From contig NZIH01000026.1 in NCBI GenBank assembly GCA_002691565.1, forward strand, positions 3,934-9,420: DNA of 5,487 nucleotides, in the 5' to 3' direction. Origin of the DNA: Halieaceae bacterium. Its GTDB lineage: Bacteria; Pseudomonadota; Gammaproteobacteria; Pseudomonadales; Halieaceae. The notes under the pieces are model-generated. The model saw nothing but the letters and a program-made list of their open reading frames with translations. It did not search any database and was not told the origin of the DNA. This document shows positions 1 through 2,881 of the stretch, one piece after another (within the stretch, counting starts at the first letter, position 1; the number at the start of each line of letters is the position of its first letter). The translations under genes were made by a program, and so were the position numbers.

Positions 1-708
1 GTTGCTACTTCCGTTGATCTCGCGCGTCACATTGGGAAGGTGGCGACCCTGGTGGGTGTCTGTCCTGGCTTCGTTGGCAACCGAATTTTGTTTGCCCGTC
101 AGTACCAAGCCAACGCGCTGATTTACGAGGGCATCATGCCCTGGGATATCGACGCGGCATTCAACGAGTTTGGCTTCAAGATGGGACCGTTTCAGATGGC
201 TGATCTGGCCGGCTTGGATATTGGCTGGAAGAAAGGGGCGACCACCACTAACCCTATTCGAGACGCACTTTGTGAGCTTGACAGGCGCGGGCAAAAGACG
301 GGTGCGGGCTACTACGATTACGACGAGAACCGAAGAAATGTGCCTTCGGATGTGACGGCTGGAATCATTCGAGAGATCACAGGCGCAGGTGATGCATCGA
401 TGTCATCGGACGCGATTATCGACCGCTGCGTGATACCCATGATTAATGAGGCGCTTGCCATCCTTGCGGAGAATAAAGCACAGAGACCAAGCGATATTGA
501 TGTTGTGTGGATCAACGGTTATGGCTGGCCTCTGGATAAGGGCGGAGTGATGTATTATGCCGACCTGATAGGCGCTGATAAGGTGCTTGCTGTCATGAAA
601 GAACTGGCGGCCAAGGATGAGTCCATCCGGGTGTCGCCACTCCTTGAAGAGCTCGTATCCACCGGCGGTCGGTTCGTGGACATCGATACGGGTGGTTTGA
701 AGGTTTAG
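1..708 (+). CDS. 3-hydroxyacyl-CoA dehydrogenase, C-terminal part (5' truncated; FadB/FadJ/EHHADH-like)
   Basis: This is the C-terminal 235 residues of a beta-oxidation enzyme that oxidises L-3-hydroxyacyl-CoA to 3-ketoacyl-CoA with NAD+ in the cytoplasm. The frame is open from the first base, so the true start lies upstream. The GTG at 40 is an internal valine, not a start. Near residues 21-28 it has CPGFVGNR, the family signature after the NAD-binding fold; its Asn matches the conserved active-site Asn of the family. MGPFQMADLAGLD follows, and further on GYYDYD ends the first helical C-terminal domain. A second, degenerate copy of that domain follows (CVIPMINEAL, then KGGVMYYADLIGAD). Two C-terminal domains are typical of bifunctional hydratase/dehydrogenases of about 700 aa, so an N-terminal enoyl-CoA hydratase domain and the catalytic His/Glu pair probably lie outside the window. 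FadB versus FadJ versus peroxisomal-type cannot be decided from this fragment. No clear terminator follows. Confidence 0.93.
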   Translation, partial: VATSVDLARHIGKVATLVGVCPGFVGNRILFARQYQANALIYEGIMPWDIDAAFNEFGFKMGPFQMADLAGLDIGWKKGATTTNPIRDALCELDRRGQKTGAGYYDYDENRRNVPSDVTAGIIREITGAGDASMSSDAIIDRCVIPMINEALAILAENKAQRPSDIDVVWINGYGWPLDKGGVMYYADLIGADKVLAVMKELAAKDESIRVSPLLEELVSTGGRFVDIDTGGLKV

Positions 709-727
709 GCGAACAGCCTGGCTTTTA

Positions 728-731
728 GAGG
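728..731 (+). promoter_or_regulatory. Ribosome binding site supporting a GTG start of the kinase
   Basis: GAGG sits 9 nt upstream of GTG at 741. No ATG occurs in the kinase frame until about residue 113, which lies within the membrane region. This Shine-Dalgarno match therefore decides the GTG start. Confidence 0.6.
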
Positions 732-740
732 CGGCATACT

Positions 741-1922
741 GTGAATCAAGCGCAATCACAAACGGGGTCGTTCACGCAGTTTTTCTCGCGAACTGTGACT
801 GACTCGGACCGTTTGTTCTGGTTGCTCAATGGTGGTGGCTGGATTGGTCTGTCGGTCGTCACTCTGGTGAGTCTGTCGCTTCCCTACGATCAGATAGAAT
901 TCGCCTATATAGCGCACAATTTGATTCAGTCCGTGGGTGGCTTTGTGCTGTGTGCTCCTTTGCGAACAGCCATTAAGCATTCGTGGTCGTGGAGCCCTTG
1001 GCATAGGGTGCTTATCGCAAGTGGTCTAACCATTGTCAGCGCAGCCGTATGGACGGCCTTCCGCTTACAGCTGCTCATGACCCTGACCGATGAGACTGGG
1101 TTGTGGGGAGACTTCGGTGGGTGGTTTTTCGCCTCGCTGTTTGTCTTTCTTGCGTGGGTTCTGCTCTACCACCTAGTGAAGTTTGCGCAATTACTGCAGG
1201 GTGAGAAGGAGACGCTACTGGTGCTTGAGGCGGGAAGGCGAAAAGAGGCATTCAAGTTAGTCTCTGCCGAGTCCGCAGCGCGAGAAGCTCAATTGAAGCT
1301 GCTACGGTATCAGCTCAACCCTCATTTTCTGTTCAATACCCTCAATTCCATCGCGTCGTTGGTGAGCACCAAGCGGAGTGAGGATGCACAGAGCATGATT
1401 GCCGAGCTGTCGACCTTCCTTCGGTTCTCTTTGGAATCTGACAGAAACATAACGATCCCGCTGAGGGATGAAATAGAGGCTCTCGATTTATATCTAAGGA
1501 TCGAGCAGGTTCGCTTTTCTGACCGTTTGGTGGTTGAGCAGGAGATCGATCCTCGCGCGCTTCCCTTACAGGTCCCTAGTTTGCTCCTGCAACCCTTGGT
1601 CGAGAATGCGATCAAGCATGCTATTGGCCGGGCGGAAGAGGGCGGGCACATTCTCATAACGGCAAAGCTCTCGGATGAGAAACTGGTTCTGAGCGTTGAG
1701 GACAGCGGCTCGGGTGTTGACGAAAAACAACCCGAGTTATCGGACCTATTTGAAACGCCTGGCTTTGGACTTCGTAGCACAGCGGAACGGCTGGAGAACT
1801 TATACGGTGATAGCTTCAGCTTTAATGCCTCAAAATCTCGATTGGGAGGCTTGAAACTTGCGTTACACTTGCCGACCGAGGGAAGAAAAAATGACAGAAC
1901 CGCTGCGCATTTTAATCGTTGA
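741..1922 (+). CDS. LytS/YehU/AlgZ-type membrane sensor histidine kinase
   Basis: This is a 393-residue inner-membrane histidine kinase that should autophosphorylate and pass phosphate to the LytTR regulator encoded just downstream. About four hydrophobic segments fill the N-terminal half (roughly residues 27-47, 53-75, 87-109 and 126-147). There is no sizeable periplasmic or PAS sensor domain, so the sensing mechanism is unknown. A charged, probably coiled-coil linker (about 150-190) leads to the His_kinase-family phosphoacceptor box QLNPHFLFNTLN, with His195 as the expected phosphosite. The HATPase part follows: N box LLLQPLVENAIKH (Glu288, Asn289), G1 box DSGSG at 321-325 and G2-like GFGLRSTAERL at 341-351. 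Length and architecture are complete for this family. It starts with GTG 32 bp after the dehydrogenase stop, and its last 32 nt overlap the regulator gene. The ligand and precise subfamily cannot be named from sequence. Confidence 0.93.
   Translation: MNQAQSQTGSFTQFFSRTVTDSDRLFWLLNGGGWIGLSVVTLVSLSLPYDQIEFAYIAHNLIQSVGGFVLCAPLRTAIKHSWSWSPWHRVLIASGLTIVSAAVWTAFRLQLLMTLTDETGLWGDFGGWFFASLFVFLAWVLLYHLVKFAQLLQGEKETLLVLEAGRRKEAFKLVSAESAAREAQLKLLRYQLNPHFLFNTLNSIASLVSTKRSEDAQSMIAELSTFLRFSLESDRNITIPLRDEIEALDLYLRIEQVRFSDRLVVEQEIDPRALPLQVPSLLLQPLVENAIKHAIGRAEEGGHILITAKLSDEKLVLSVEDSGSGVDEKQPELSDLFETPGFGLRSTAERLENLYGDSFSFNASKSRLGGLKLALHLPTEGRKNDRTAAHFNR
1878..1885 (+). promoter_or_regulatory. Ribosome binding site deciding the regulator start
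   Basis: GAGGGAAG lies 5 nt before ATG 1891, inside the 3' end of the kinase gene. It favours ATG 1891 over the in-frame TTG at 1858. The TTG would add eleven residues ahead of the normal start of a receiver domain. Confidence 0.6.
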
Positions 1923-2676
1923 TGACGAGCCACTGGCGCTCGATTACATGGAGAACTTGCTGTCTTCGGTAGCGGATGTGAAGGTCGTAGGTCGTTGCAG
2001 GAGTGGTCGCGAGGCATTGACTGAACTTCAAAAGCAAACAGTGGATCTTATGTTTCTGGACATCCAGATGCCGGGTCTCAATGGTCTGGATGTGGTTAAG
2101 CGGTGTCAAAGCGATGTCATGCCCGTGGTGGTATTCGCGACGGCGTACGATGAGTACGCGATTCGGGCGTTTGAAGCTAACGCGGTCGACTATTTACTCA
2201 AGCCATTCGAGGCAGATCGCGTGCACTCGGCGGTACTACGTGCCAGAGATCGTCTGTTATCCGTGGCCCTTCAAAGCGGGAAGGAAGCGGCGGTTGCGGC
2301 CATTGCGGGACTCGAGGGTGGTAGCGAACTGCTGGCGGGCAATATCCAGGAGCGACCCACGCGGTTGCCGATTAAGGATGGGCCACACACGCATCTGGTT
2401 GAGCTCGAAACAATTGATTGGATCGATGCCGCTGGGGACTATATGTGCGTGCACGCGGGTAATGAGACCTACATTCTTCGCTCTACCATGAAAGAACTCG
2501 AAAAGAAGCTCACATCAGAATTTGTTCGAATCCACCGATCGACGATAGTAAACCTGAATAAGGTCCGATCGGTCGATGCAATTCCGAAGGGCGAGTGCCT
2601 TCTGCACCTCGATGATGACGTCAGTCTAAAAGTCAGTCGAAACTACCGGTCAGCTGTCCAAGAGCTCATGGGATAG
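1891..2676 (+). CDS. LytTR-family response regulator
   Basis: This is a 261-residue cytoplasmic DNA-binding response regulator, the expected partner of the upstream kinase. The receiver domain occupies about residues 5-120. Acidic pocket residues are Asp11/Asp12 (ILIVDDEP), the phosphoacceptor is Asp57 (MFLDIQMPG), the switch Thr is Thr84 (VFATAYDEYA) and the conserved Lys is Lys104 (YLLKPF). A variable linker of about 30 residues leads to a LytTR domain from about 157 to the end. Its hallmarks are the IDWIDAAGDY, TYILRSTMKELE, FVRIHRSTIVNLNKV and LKVSRNYR segments. All key residues are present, so it should be functional. LytTR proteins bind paired short direct repeats upstream of targets. 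The kinase-regulator overlap of 32 nt, in a different frame, implies translational coupling. AlgR, YehT and LytR are the nearest well-known relatives by architecture, but orthology to any of them is not shown. Confidence 0.95.
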   Translation: MTEPLRILIVDDEPLALDYMENLLSSVADVKVVGRCRSGREALTELQKQTVDLMFLDIQMPGLNGLDVVKRCQSDVMPVVVFATAYDEYAIRAFEANAVDYLLKPFEADRVHSAVLRARDRLLSVALQSGKEAAVAAIAGLEGGSELLAGNIQERPTRLPIKDGPHTHLVELETIDWIDAAGDYMCVHAGNETYILRSTMKELEKKLTSEFVRIHRSTIVNLNKVRSVDAIPKGECLLHLDDDVSLKVSRNYRSAVQELMG

Positions 2677-2685
2677 GGCGTATTT

Positions 2686-2693
2686 AAGCGCTT
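2686..2693. promoter_or_regulatory. Perfect 8-bp palindrome AAGCGCTT, possible operator
   Basis: AAGCGCTT begins 10 bp after the regulator stop and has the AA-N-CG-N-TT form common in LacI-family operators. No LacI-type regulator is encoded in the window, and an 8-bp palindrome can occur by chance. Two related half-conserved elements lie further downstream, near the candidate promoter. Confidence 0.25.
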
Positions 2694-2734
2694 TCCCACT
2701 TGTCTCGCTGGAAGTCCCTATCGTCGCGTTTGTA

Positions 2735-2763
2735 TTAAGTGCTGTTCTCCTATGTGGGATAAA
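2735..2763 (+). promoter_or_regulatory. Candidate sigma70-like promoter of the laminarinase gene
   Basis: A TTAAGT hexamer (2735-2740) is separated by 17 bp from GATAAA (2758-2763). These match the -35 and -10 consensus at 3 and 4 of 6 positions. Transcription would start near 2770 and give a leader of about 40 nt. The match is modest and the surroundings are AT-rich, so other -10 sites between 2770 and 2795 are possible. Confidence 0.3.
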
Positions 2764-2768
2764 GCACT
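2738..2768. repeat. Spaced inverted repeat AGTGCT-N19-AGCACT over the candidate promoter
   Basis: AGTGCT at 2738-2743 is the exact reverse complement of AGCACT at 2763-2768, with half-site centres 25 bp apart. The arms overlap the candidate -35 and -10 boxes, as a repressor or activator site would. The 19-nt loop and lack of a T-run argue against a terminator. No regulator can be assigned. Confidence 0.3.
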
Positions 2769-2770
2769 CT

Positions 2771-2787
2771 ACTAAATCTAACTAAAT
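2771..2787. repeat. Short direct repeat ACTAAAT, 10-bp period
   Basis: ACTAAAT occurs at 2771-2777 and again at 2781-2787, one helical turn apart, in the probable leader or promoter-proximal region of the laminarinase gene. It could be a protein-binding site or simple AT-rich coincidence. Confidence 0.3.
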
Positions 2788-2790
2788 ATT

Positions 2791-2800
2791 CAATTAATTG
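2791..2800. repeat. Perfect 10-bp palindrome CAATTAATTG beside the ribosome binding site
   Basis: CAATTAATTG is fully self-complementary and ends at the first G of the GGGG Shine-Dalgarno stretch. As RNA it cannot form a useful hairpin without a loop, so a DNA-binding role is more plausible than a translational one. Function is unproven. Confidence 0.3.
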
Positions 2801-2803
2801 GGG
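2800..2803 (+). promoter_or_regulatory. Ribosome binding site of the laminarinase gene
   Basis: GGGG lies 6 nt upstream of ATG 2810. That ATG is followed directly by a short basic segment and a lipoprotein signal sequence, which fixes it as the start. Confidence 0.55.
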
Positions 2804-2809
2804 TTACTC

Positions 2810-2881
2810 ATGTTTGATCGCTTGTATCGTCATGGCCGTCTCGTTGGCATAGGCCTAGCGGCAGCTCTTCTAAACGCCTGT
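2810..2881 (+). other. Lipoprotein signal peptide of the laminarinase
   Basis: A basic start (Arg4, Arg7, Arg10) is followed by the hydrophobic stretch LVGIGLAAALL and the lipobox LNAC. Cys24 would be lipidated and become the mature N-terminus. Asn at -2 is unusual but tolerated. Gly, not Asp, follows the Cys, which agrees with sorting to the outer membrane. Confidence 0.85.

Noticed and set aside
40..42. GTG at 40 as a start codon for the dehydrogenase
   Set aside because: The frame is open from base 1, the upstream residues fit the family, and the resulting protein would lack the NAD-binding domain; the gene is simply cut by the window edge.
715..726. AGCC-T-GGCT followed by TTTT between the dehydrogenase and the kinase, considered as a terminator
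   Set aside because: A one-base loop and a four-pair stem cannot form a functional terminator hairpin.
403..759. 118-codon minus-strand frame opposite the dehydrogenase
   Set aside because: Antisense shadow of a well-conserved gene, with no domain and no ribosome binding site seen.
1322..2017. 231-codon open frame on the minus strand opposite the kinase and regulator
   Set aside because: It lies fully antisense to two genes with intact family motifs, its translation is Ser/Arg/Lys/Pro-rich with no recognisable domain, and it spans the junction of the two real genes.
2672..2722. Inverted repeat GATAGGG (2672-2678) / CCCTATC (2716-2722) after the regulator gene, considered as a terminator
   Set aside because: The 37-nt loop is large and no T-run follows, so an intrinsic terminator is not supported. 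It starts inside the last codons of the regulator and may be chance.
2727..2749. GTT-containing pair CGCGTTTGT and CTGTTCTC considered as an AlgR/LytTR tandem site
   Set aside because: The spacing of 16 bp does not fit the usual ~21-22 bp repeat spacing and the second copy matches poorly.
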